Shown in pieces: positions 22,613-32,940 of a stretch of 61,286 nucleotides of DNA. Source of the stretch: Fragilaria crotonensis (Eukaryota; Bacillariophyta; Fragilariophyceae; Fragilariales; Fragilariaceae). The notes beneath the pieces are model-generated. The model saw nothing but the letters and a program-made list of their open reading frames with translations, ran no database searches and was not told the origin of the DNA. Made by a program: the position numbers and the translations under genes. The stretch is from positions 1 to 61,286 of the forward strand of contig JAKSYS010000362.1 of assembly GCA_022925895.1 (NCBI GenBank), in the 5' to 3' direction. Positions within the stretch are counted from its first letter, which is position 1. The number at the start of each line of letters is the position of its first letter.

Positions 22613-23779
22613 CCTCATTGTCAAAAACCGATCCACGGCGACATGTTTCTATCGAGTGGGCACCACGTTTGAGACTGCCTGTGTGCAGTAAAGTCTTCTC
22701 TCTGGGTTACTGCATGCTCTGCTGGAGTACTCGTAGGTCATCTACAGTCTACACGTACTGGGACATCCAATTCCTTCTTTGGCAAACGATACTTCGTTTT
22801 AGAGTTACATGGACGATTTATTCGATTATACAACCGTTTTAGGAGGTACGTCATTAGGTATGGCTGGCGTCACTCAATGCATGCGAGCCGGTCAGCCGAC
22901 AATTTTGATGTCATTCATAAGAAGAAATTGTATCCAGGAAAATTCCATGAGAAGAATTTGTCAATTTTGTTGTTTGCAAAAATGGTCTCAAGTACACGGA
23001 CATTTGTTGTTCACGAAAAAGCACAAGAAACCGAAAACTAGCGTGGATGTACGTAACTCTCTACGAAAGCCATTTACCACATATACGCCCATGAATGTAC
23101 GTTACGTATGAATATATGCATACATAATCCTTTGTTTAGGAATCGGTCGACAGTATGGTATGAACAAACACAGCCATGTGGACAGAACGCAACACAACAG
23201 TAAACTGTCGCGTTAACACAAAATCTTCTCAAGAAGAATTCCGGAAGACGTTTCCTGGAAGAAGAAAACATGGGTTGGTGAGAAGATTTTGTCAATTTTG
23301 TTTTCTAGGAATTTCCATAGAAGAATGCGATGGTAAGCACGCCATGCCTCCCGAGAGCAAGCCAAGGCACAAATGGCGCGCGCGTTATGCTATATCGAAG
23401 GCTGAATGTATTTAGCAACTCAAATATTGCCGTTATTGCATTAACCCGTAACTCCTTGAAGAGTAAATTCCGGATGTCCCTGGTACTGTATGACATACAC
23501 TCCGAGTTTGTACTACTCGTAGCACAGCTACGGTAACAGTAGCTCGGCAACAGGAATCTGAGTTCTTGTTTGGCATTGCATCAAGTGAGGAAGGAAAGAA
23601 GAAAAGGAAAATTCCCAACATTGAGGAGCATAGGAGCGGGAGCGTTTCAGTAAAACACAACTTCATACGCAAGGACGCAAGTCACGGATACGCCGAACCA
23701 AAAGTCTCCACTCTATATATACAATATATAATATGTACAATTAGACCTGGGCTATACTATATATAAGAGGGATGCCATC
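22613..23779. other. Unassigned region with short ORFs
   Basis: Short plus-strand ORFs start at 22,809 (MDDLFDYTTVLGG) and 23,566, but none has a recognisable domain, a splice partner or a homologue elsewhere in the window. A short motif AGAAGAATTTGTCAATTTTG appears near 22,950 and, slightly altered, near 23,280. I cannot support a gene here. Confidence 0.35.
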
Positions 23780-24560
23780 GGGTACTATGGACGAGACCAG
23801 TGACAAGACCAGTTTCGTCTCTGCGGCAGGACACAGCGTCGGCGTCGTCACACAGGCAGCCAGGACAAACATCATGGTCATTTGGTGATCAACGCACGTT
23901 GTCAATCGACACGTTGTTGTTGCGTTTTGTTGGTGGACGAGTGATGCAATAATCATCAAACTCTTTCACGGTAGCACCCAACTTGTTGCATTCGGCAATC
24001 ATGCGCTAAGGCTCTTTATCATGTCAGGACTACTACGACGAAGGCATGTGCAAATATCGTGAGCCCTGGCAAAGAGCGCCACCACCGCCAAAAGTCATGG
24101 CGGCATCTGTGATTTACCAAAACCCGCACCAACTCCCTTGAGTTTGGGTGCGACGACTGTATCTCTCAGGTGCTAAGGTGATACTGTTGGGACGACGACG
24201 ACAAGGTGTCACCCATTTGCTCCATCATCTTGGCGAGTGCTACATCACCGTGGACGTATTCTCATCGGCATCCGTGAACCATGTAATGGTTCCGCCGGAA
24301 CTAACATTGCCTGTCAATAAGTCCCGCGTGATTTGTTACTTTGATCCTTCTTGACGATTGTCAAGAAAGGCCGAAAGCCGTTCCGTGATGGGTCGCCTTC
24401 CATGTCATCTTCGACGCCTTCGACACCGCAATTGTTCATGAGACCAATTACGGGTCCAATGTTGACAAAGATGTTGAAAATATTCAAACTTTTGAATAGA
24501 AACGAGTGCTTCGATGATTCTGAAGCAAACAAGGTGTGTTGGATGGTATTCCACAAATGA
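23780..24560 (-). pseudogene. EPSP synthase relic, copy 4
   Basis: The minus strand gives IGLMNNCGVEGVEDDMEGD (about 24,400-24,450), then VHGDVALAKMMEQMGDTL (about 24,200-24,260), LLAVVALCQGS, and MIAECNKLGATVKEFDDYC with ITRPPTKRNNN (about 23,910-24,010). These match the EPSPS order seen in copies 1, 3 and 5. Stops and breaks are frequent. No kinase copy lies directly downstream; a stretch of unassigned sequence separates it from relic 3. Confidence 0.7.
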
Positions 24561-25244
24561 CACGCTGGCCGCGAGAAAAACTGACCGCAGCGTCTCTCTT
24601 GTTCTTTGGGATTACTAATGTTGGTGGAGTTCCAAGGGAGCAGTCCCTAATCTGGTGCTCGCGGTGTCCTATGCAATGAGACTGGAGTCCCCCGGATGGG
24701 TCTCTCAAGTGCTAGATTGATTTGCTGTCGTTGTTACCGAATCAATGCCGACATCTAATCAGTGTGGGTCCGAACGACACCGAAATATAAAGGACAGGAC
24801 TCGTTTTTACATTTTCGAAACGCGGGTGCCAATGTCTGGGAAGAAGTTAACGAACGTGATGCTGACTCTACTGGCCCAAGCTTTGGATTGGAGACGCGAG
24901 CAAATTCTCTCCAAGCTGCAACGTTCAGTCTTAATTCAAGTATCCGATTTATGAGGATGCACATCGACGGCATGCATCAGCTGCTTCTATAACCGTTGGT
25001 GCCTTTGCTCCAGATATACTTTGACCGTCGAACAATGACAATTCATACTTGACTGCAGATTTGAAGTTTGTGGAGATTTACCTTTGTAAGGACGGCGGAG
25101 CAAACTGCAGAACTTGCCGCCCGCAACCTTGGAAATGTACGAATGAGACACTTCTACGGATCCTACATTGTACCTCGGGGTGGAAGTGTTGTTTGGTCCC
25201 TCCCAAGATATGCGAGGCCACTACTATGCGCCTGTCGCTGTTTG
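24561..25244. other. Unassigned spacer
   Basis: Short open frames on both strands carry no motif I recognise. A stretch near 24,490-24,580 resembles 1870-1950. Nothing else can be supported. Confidence 0.35.
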
Positions 25245-26262
25245 ATAACCCGGTACGTCAAATCAGTTACGCAGGAATCAGCAATTGATGTCCAACTGCC
25301 AAAATCATTGCTGTAGGTCTGAGGCAGCGACAGTACTACAATGCCGGCGGTACACAACACGGGCGTGAAGGGAGGATAACGGGCCGTTCCAGAAACGATT
25401 TGAGACCGAAGTATGACCATTAGCGACTAAGACCAAGACCCACCTCGACAATGCGATGGGCTTCACTGACACCATTGGCGGCAGCGCTTGCTGTAACATG
25501 TTCCTGTTGCCTGGCCAACCCTGCAGACAGCAGAGTACAAATCCACCACCACAGATTAACTTGTTCTACTCAACAGTAGCGACTGCTCTTGTTTCACAGT
25601 ACCTTGAAAGCCGCCATTGAACTGATCAAGGTAAATACCGTGCCACGGGAGCGATCCTCGAACTGCCACGCAACCAACGATGAGGAATTCAACGTGCCCG
25701 TAGTCCATGGTAACTGGATAGCAACCCAGAAATCTTCGTAATCGCCCGACGACGGCACCTCCATCAAATGAATAATGCTGGTGGCATTCATAATCGCATG
25801 GTTCCGCGAGAACCCAAAGACGAAGAGATTAATGATGAAATCAGACCGGCAGCAGCAGCTGACCTGGCAAGGGGCGTGGAGAACCTCCTGATCAGTTGGG
25901 TCCTTCGTGATGCGATTTGGCATCAGCATGGTTAACTGCGACATTTTGTGCAGTCGTATAAAGGCAGCTACTATAGCTGGATCACTTTTGAAGTTGCAAC
26001 ACCATCACGTCCCAGGATCCAGACTCGGTATGTGTCATAATAAACGTGTGATCCATCCTCCATAATGGGAGTGCGAACGTACGTCATACGTCTCTCTCAC
26101 ATGTTTCTTTCGTTTACATTAAATGTTAAACATTCATATATATATGCGAACATCAAGTTGATGTCCAGTCGTCCAATCAGATATCGGTCAGGCAGTCGCC
26201 GATCAACCACTGCACACTGTATACTGCATCGACCGTATTTAATGTGTCATTGGGACGCGAAA
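25245..26262 (-). other. 3' side of copy E, duplicated from or to 6500-7540
   Basis: This region parallels the 3' flank of copy B over its whole length with small indels, including the same unidentified minus-strand protein traces (about 25,690-25,900) and the 3'-flank signature (CCGATCAACCACTGCACACT) near 26,200. It is part of the B/E duplicated block, with no intact gene. Confidence 0.5.
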
Positions 26263-29200
26263 TCAAGCCCATATGGTCTCCTCGTCGTCGTCGTGTGACA
26301 CGTCGTCAACCTTCTTCACCCAAATCGTCCTTCCGTTCTCAAGCAGGACAGGTTCCATCTTTGTCCTCCACCTCGATTCGTTCTTTGGCCATGTCTGCCA
26401 TCGCCTTTAACGCCTTTCCTTCCAAGGTCTGCTGTTTATCATGGTTCTTTTCGTCCGCCAACTCTTCGATTAATTTCTTCATCTCTTTGGTATGCTCTTT
26501 TATTCGATACGTCTTACATACGGCCAGCAACACTTTCGAGGGATCCCAGGCAGCTGCTACATCGATGGCAATTTGAAGCAACGGTAAACCGTTACCATCC
26601 ATTGTTTGTCCACCGAAATCTCAAAGGGATCATGACCTGCATCGCCCGAGCGCTCACAATAGAAGGTCACCTCGTATTTTTGCTTCGCTGGATTTGTGAA
26701 CCACGTTTTGAGATTTTCGAACGATCAGCGTCGATGCAGTGATCACCACGAGAGTTGGGCACACTACGATGTTGCAAATGCGCATTGTTCCACGCCAGCC
26801 CTTTCAAGCAGTGATGCATTGCGGACGACAACTTATCAAAACGTTTTTGGTTGTCTTTCAGCGAAAGCGTGATTTGGTCTAATTTTGTGCCGGCTATCTT
26901 CTGCCAGTGGAAGGACCACGTGCTAGCAGGTACGTGCTCACAAATATCATCAATTGTGAAAGGTTGGCTCGGACACCCACTGACCAAGCACCGAAGTTGA
27001 AAAGTGGCAGGGGTGCTGGCAGGGGCTTCCCAAACCGCTTTTTCAAGACATTTGGCGCACAATGGGTGAGACTCTTTTTTACACTTTACAACAAAAAGCC
27101 GTTCATCAAAGTAACATGGGAGGCCTTGGCCAGCGCAGTCCGGGTCAGAGTTCGGTTTATCAGTGTTGTGCAGGATATTGTCCAGATCAGCTATGGCATC
27201 CTTCGGCTCAACACAGGTTATCCCGTTGTGTACATCTTTGGCATATTTCAACAGGTCACGAAGCTTGCCCGTGCTCAATCTTCTTTCAGAGGGAAGGGTG
27301 ATGCACCCAATCACGGTCTTGCAAACAAGTTCAAGAGCTTCTGCATTCCAGTCGGCCCGGCCATCTGCATGGTTTTTGAGCTGTTTCCATCCATCAACGA
27401 TAGGCGTTTCCCATTCAAGACGTACGTCTGCAAGACATTCGTTGCCTTTCCATCATTCAAATGCCCTATAATTAGCTCAGCCATGACAACGCCAAAAGAA
27501 TACACATCATAGGCAGGAATGTAGTCACAGTTGATGCCTTTTCCTTTCTTCGAGATATACTCTGGGCACCTGTACAAATGAGTTCCTATTGCGGTGCCTT
27601 GCGTTGAGCCACTTTGTAGGATCGACTCCGACGGAACAGCTTCGTGCCTGTCCAAAACAAACGTCGCCAGCCCACAATCAATGAGCTTCGGTGTAAAATC
27701 TTCATCAGACAAATGTTTGCACTCTTTATATCGCGGTGATACACTTTGACACCTGCTGCACCAGTGTGCAAGAGTGCACTGCTTTCGCCACTTGGTACAT
27801 GATTGACAGCGGTATCTGCAGGAAGGAGGGCTCTCTTGTCATCATCCTTGAGAAAGCAGTCGAGGGAGCCGTTGGCTGCGTATTCATACACCAAAACTGC
27901 TCTCCAGCTCTGCCTTTGAAGTTGTAGCCGTACAAGACAATGATATTGGGATGACGAAATCTTTTGAGTGTCTGGCAGAATCGTGCATGAGTGTTAGAAC
28001 TCGAAGGAGATGGGGGCAGGGTACATATACATTGTTCCACACGAGGCAATGGCTCAATGCAGAACACACAACGTACCGAAAGTTCCTTCTGGAAGGATAT
28101 CAAAATTTCGTCGTTGGGGCCATCAGTTCTTTGAGAAAATTTGATCATCTTCACAACGAACTTTTTGGGTTCAGGAGATAACCATCTTCGACCAAAAAAC
28201 ATTGCCATAGGCACCCGATCCAAGTTTGCGGATTTTGATGCAATGCTTGATGTAGTGATAAGAGAGTTCAACAGGTTCAGCCTTGCAGGTTGTCATCACC
28301 TTGCAAGCGATTCCCGGTTCTTGTTCACTTCCTCCAAAGTCTTAGTATGATCACGGAAGGCTTTGATCGTAGCAAACTTTCTATGTTTGTAAGCCACATC
28401 AAAAGCTGTTAATCCTTCATTATCTTTGATATTCGCATCCACCTTGCTGTTTTGGAGCAACTCGCGGAAGACTTCCACGGCCATATTGACTCGCAATGTG
28501 AAGGGCCGTTGCACCAGTATTACACTTGAGATTAACATCCACATTGTTGTGCTCGAGCAACTTCTTGACGACTTCCTGATTGCCTTCTCGGCTTGCCTGG
28601 AATAGGGCTGTTTCACCATTTTTATTTTGGGCATTCACGTCCACATTGTCGTTCCGGAGCAACTCCGACGACATCCAGATTGCTGGGTGACTCGCAATGA
28701 TAAGGGCTGTATCACCATTCTCATCATAGGCATTCACCTCCATTTTGCTGTGCTGAAGCAACTCGCGGAAGAGTTCCACATGGCCATTTCGACTCGCAGT
28801 GTGCAGGGCTGTTCACCATCTTTACGTTGGAGATTCACCTCCACCTTGCCGTGATGAAGCAACTCGCGGACGACTTCCAAACGACCTTCGTTACTCGCCA
28901 TGTACAGGGCAGTTGTACCATCATTAGTGCATTGGAGATTCACATCCACATTGTCGTGCTGAAGCAACTCGCGGACGACTTCCAAATGACCATCTTGACT
29001 CGCAATGTAGAGGGCTGTTGTACCATCAGTAGATTGGATATTCACATCCACATTGTCGATTTGAAGCAACTCGCGGACGACTTCCAATGACCATTTTGAT
29101 CGCGGTGTAAGGGCAGTTGCACCATCGTACATTGGAGATTCACATCCACATTGCTGTGCTGAAGCAACGCGCGGACGACTTCCAAATGACCATTTTGACT

Positions 29201-29443
29201 CGCCATAATCAGGGCTGTTGCACCATCATCAGTACATTGGAGATTCACATCCACATTGTCGTGCTGGAGCAGCTCGCGGACGACTTCCAAATGACCATTT
29301 TGACTCGCAATGTAAAGGGCTGTTGCACCATAACTATCTTGGGCATTCACATTGGCTCCATCAAGCAATAGGGCACGAACCTTATTGAGATTGCCATCAT
29401 AGGCGTTGAAGAACAAAGCAACGTCGTTGTCACTCAACGGCAT
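26263..29443 (-). pseudogene. Ankyrin-kinase-RING-like gene copy E, many frameshifts
   Basis: The start MPLSDNDVALFF lies at 29,443. About a dozen ankyrin units with at least four frame breaks lead to the linker (LEEVNKNRESLA) and a kinase with breaks in the glycine loop, before LVYEY and near the catalytic loop. HRDIKSANICL and LIDCGLATF are readable, so the DFG-position Asp lost in sister copy B is kept here. The finger reads VVKCKKESHPLCAKC and LRCLVSGCPSQPF and the C-terminal domain is traceable. The frame that ends WVKKVDD has an acidic tail (SHDDDEE) and stops at 26,263. Nucleotide similarity to B continues through both flanks, making B and E recent duplicates. Confidence 0.75.
27972..28076 (-). 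other. Intron of copy E, 105 nt, open in frame
   Basis: GTACGT to TGCCAG, same length and nearly the same sequence as in copy B, again with no in-frame stop. Confidence 0.75.
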
Positions 29444-29464
29444 GCTTCTGAAGTACTCCGAGTT

Positions 29465-29539
29465 CTGCAGTATTAAACCATAGAGTCGGTTGTTGGCTGT
29501 GCAATAGCGTGTAAATTGGATCTGAGTGACAAATCTTAC
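29465..29539 (-). other. Predicted 5' UTR intron of copy E, 75 nt
   Basis: CAG|GTAAGA and CTGCAG|AACTC on the minus strand, same spacing as copies B and G. Confidence 0.5.
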
Positions 29540-29923
29540 CTGAAATGGATAGATCAAGGTAATAAGGAAGATGATAAGATCTGTTGATGCTAAAAGCGAA
29601 TTTGTGTAATGATATCTAATCGCTGTCTTCGCATTTGATTAGGGCTTCGCGTTTTGCATTCTCTTTCCTTCGATCTCGAATCCTTGTACTACGGTAGTAT
29701 ACGGGCACCCGTGCCAGTACCGTGACCAGAGCGTTCGGATTCTCGCGGTCCCCGTAAATCGTGAACGATCCATCAAGGCCATGTACTAGTAGTACCTGGT
29801 ACCAGGTACACGTACGTAATACCTGGTCTATGTACCCACGGCTCGGTGGCCGCCCAGGAGGTACTGTATGCACACAAGAGGGAGTGCCCATGCTACCAAC
29901 CAATAACCTTGGGTTCGTGCGAT
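29540..29923. promoter_or_regulatory. Upstream region of copy E
   Basis: It is homologous to 10,543-10,870 and, split by the copia insertion, to 45,090-45,396 plus 61,037-61,133. It has the same GGGCACCCGTGCCAGTACCG and TACTACGGTAGTA strings as copy B. It ends at the stop codon of an old copia RNase H fragment. Confidence 0.45.
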
Positions 29924-30160
29924 TCAGTAAATTATTTGGCGACAAAGAGCACGTCGTCTATCAGCGGTCAAGATCTTCGTAAAGAGGTCTGCTAGGTTTG
30001 TCATTCCATCCCCTTTGCCAACTCGAAGTATCTTAGCAGCCACTGCTTCACGGATGGCATGATAATTGATTGCGTTGTGCTTTTTCATGAGGGTCGATTG
30101 TGGCATACTCGTATTTTTCACCACTCCTGTCTGGCCTGATTTGCTACTATTCACTCCGCT
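29924..30160 (-). mobile_element. Copia fragment: RNase H C-terminus
   Basis: The minus strand reads GVVKNTSMPQS, KKHNAINYHAIREAVAAKIL and NLADLFTKILTADRRR, the typical C-terminus of a copia polyprotein and clearly homologous to the complete element here (NLADLFTKVLHSERRR). It ends at the natural stop. The fragment is joined head to head to a gag-protease fragment on the other strand. A second copy of the same relic lies at 61,134-61,286. Confidence 0.8.
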
Positions 30161-30179
30161 GCACAGCTGGATTATGCAG

Positions 30180-31100
30180 CACGACATGCTGCAGGAAAGC
30201 GACGATACGTCAGTGCCATTGACTCCCAGCAGAGCGGTGGCAGAGGTCGATTCAGACGTGGTGGTCGATTCGGAGCCGACTATAGAGGTCGCGGTGGACG
30301 CGGCCGTGATGCTGGTCACGCTGGGCGAGGTCGTGATGGTCGCCGCGTGCGAATCAACAACGTTGACGTAACTGACGTCAACCGAAGTTTCACATCAGAG
30401 GAATGGGAACGACTCGGACAAGCCCGGTCGTACGTCATCCAACAACGTAACAACGCCGGACGCGGCCGTGACGGCAGAAACCCAGGTCGTGGAAGTCAAT
30501 CTGCCGCCGGTCAGCAGGGCGATGCGCGAAACACTAGCGCCGCACAAGTGACAGATCGTACATCCACCAACGGTGCTGACGACGCTAATTCATAGGTAGG
30601 CGACCAGTCTACCATTATCACGACAGTTTCAGGCCGTGGCCGTGGCGCGTATAGTACCTGACACGCGGAGGGCGGTGCTGGTAAACGTGCGGCGATGCCA
30701 GTCATCTCCAGCATGAGAAAGACAGCCAGCACTACCCTGACTCAACACCCCACTGTCCATGAAGGGCAAGTTGGCCGAAACGAGATTGATAATCATGCGG
30801 ACACCATTTGTGCGGGACCCAATTGGCGGGTTTTGGAGTTTACTGGACAGTTTTGCAGCGTCGCCCCCTTCTCGATGGAATACAGTCCCAAAGTGAATGT
30901 CCCGGTGGCCAAGTGTGCTTCGACGTACTTGTGCCCTACAACAGGACAATCGGTCTTATTGATCGTAGACCAAGCATTGTGGTTTACATCATGTGCTAAC
31001 AACATGAGAACCATCATCATCGTCATCAACAACATCCGCAATCAACCATTCTACCATTATTCATGGTGGAGCGGAACAGCGGCGGCGGACATTAGTACGA
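30180..31100 (+). mobile_element. Copia fragment: Gag C-terminus and protease
   Basis: On the plus strand VRINNVDVTDVNRSFTSEEW (30,345-30,405) matches the Gag string VDVSDINRNFTSDEWEKL, followed by an Arg/Gly-rich nucleic-acid-binding tail to 30,595. Further on, NEIDNHADTICAGPNW and FTGQFCSVAPFSMEYSPK mark the protease. Integrase and reverse transcriptase are absent. It is the longer version of the fragment at 10,900-11,370. Confidence 0.8.
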
Positions 31101-31128
31101 GTGCCGCCGGCATTGTTGGGTTTCTTCG

Positions 31129-31368
31129 TCATGGGAGGTTCGGTTGTGGTTTGAGGACTAATTTTAGACTTGCTTTTTGCAAGTTGGCGAGCAGGTTTGA
31201 TTCCTCACCAGTGCTGATGGCAGAACCTTGATCCATCGCGACAGGAGTTTGATCACTACTTCCGCCACGAAGAAGGCGGTGCTGGTGATCATCAGCAGAA
31301 GCCTGCAAGGCAAAAAGGAGAAGGACAACGGCGAGGAAGGCTGATTTCATCAACAAATGGCAGCTCAT
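31129..31368 (-). CDS. Small secreted protein, copy 2
   Basis: The 79-residue ORF is the duplicate of the one at 11,452. It has a signal peptide of about 25 residues (SCHLLMKS, AFLAVVLLLFALQ, cleavage after ASA) and a short hydrophilic mature part starting DDHQHRLLRGG, with R-L-L-R at about residues 31-34 and an EE pair some 25 residues later. The C-terminal quarter (KASLKLVLKPQPNLP) is probably a frameshifted version of a Lys/Thr/Pro-rich tail readable in another frame in both copies. It lies beside and antisense to a copia relic. It is likely secreted or routed to the ER. Function is unknown. Confidence 0.5.
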   Translation of the reverse strand: MSCHLLMKSAFLAVVLLLFALQASADDHQHRLLRGGSSDQTPVAMDQGSAISTGEESNLLANLQKASLKLVLKPQPNLP

Positions 31369-32940
31369 TTTATTTTATTTCGAGTGAGGAAAGTCAAAGT
31401 TGAAAGGTATCGCTGTCGAAGTTCGCTTTTGGTCATGCTGTGGCTTCGCATGTAATGAGAAGTCGGATGTAAAGAACATGCTCTAGTCGAAATGACAAGG
31501 CACTGGTAGTTCCTTCCACGTTCGCTTAGGGCTGACACAATTCATATATGTTCTCATTTGCAACACTATTCAGATTAATTCTCATTTGCAACACCGTTTG
31601 CTTTGCATTTCCCTTTCCGCGATCATTGGAGCGATCGCCCAGAGACTTGTGGCATGCCAGGATGTCAGCATGGGCAGCATCTTGAAGTATCTTTGTTATC
31701 ACGGGCTGTCATGGCTCAGTCTTTTCGACTTGGCTTTCTCGGCGCATTGTTTGCTTCAACTACCATGGCAAGACTCCACCCCGAAGCAACCTGCGTAGAT
31801 CCTCCGATCTACACCATTTGGGAGCACAGAAGTGGGGGCATACTGTGGATGGGAGACACGGGATTATCCGTGCAAACTTGATAGTAACACAAGATGCTTG
31901 GCCAACCCAGCAGAGGACAGTATAAACCCTCGACCATGGATTCCCCTGTTCCACTGCGGCGGCAACTTCCATGATTTTCATGTTGGGTAACCATAGCGAC
32001 TGCTCTTATTTCAAAGTAACACCAAAAAGAGAAGCCGCCATTGAACTGATCAAGGCTACAACCGGTCCACCGGTCCGATCCACCAATTGCCACCAACTCG
32101 CCGACATGTAAGCAACGACAACCAACAATGAGGAATTCAACGCGCGCTGAGTCCATGATAACGGGATAGACTCCGCCAGAACCCGAACTACTGGTGGATT
32201 ACCTTGAAATCTTGGTAATGGCCGTAAACAACTCCGACGAACTCCGACGATAAACATCCATCGCCGGTTGTGCGTCGTCCTTGAGATTCCGAGCGATTGC
32301 GAATATCATCCTTCGGGTTGGGAGCCACCGTGGGTTGCACCCCTCGCCTTGAGGGTTAAACCATGTGACGCCCATGGTGCCTGTACGTGAATAGTTGATT
32401 CAAGACACTCTCGTACACTCAAGGGTATCAGGTACAGTTAGTCGGCACTCCTGCTGGACCTTCGAGGGTGTGACGAAGAGCTAACGCCCTTCTTTGGAGT
32501 GAATGTATCACCCTGCTCGCTCGTTTCTTTCGTCATCGACTTCCTGCTTGCTGGTGAATTCGTGTGCCACGCCATTTTTGACTATATCATCTTTCTCTCT
32601 CTCATTCATCTATCAACAACACCAAGTCCCCGGGTCCTGACTCGATACAGTAAAAGAGTGCGATCAGTCCTCCAAACGTGAATGCTCACGATAACAATGT
32701 CTGACACATGTTTTACTCGTTAACACTAAATCCTGAACATGTAGCTGTTACATGTATGAACGTGAACTTGCATGTCAATGTCCATCATAGCGTCTCGCCG
32801 GTCGACCACTTCACACAGTACTCGAACACCGTATTTCGCTCGTGCATACCAGGGTACTAATACAAGTACTTGTACCGTAGTATACCACCTTGTTCACACT
32901 TCACACCTTCACAGCAATGGACCCATGGACGCCCCAACTC
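31369..32940. other. Spacer between E block and copy F
   Basis: 31,370-31,660 is the end of the B/E block. About 31,880-32,260 is a third, more diverged copy of the unidentified relic seen at 6,780-7,000 and 25,580-25,740. About 32,460-32,640 is the shared pyrimidine-rich flank, and 32,797-32,880 is the family 3'-flank signature with GTAC palindromes. No intact gene is visible. Confidence 0.45.

Noticed and set aside
22809..23111. 100-codon ORF MDDLFDYTTVLGG as a gene
   Set aside because: No domain, homologue in the window, or splice context; length is within chance for this region.
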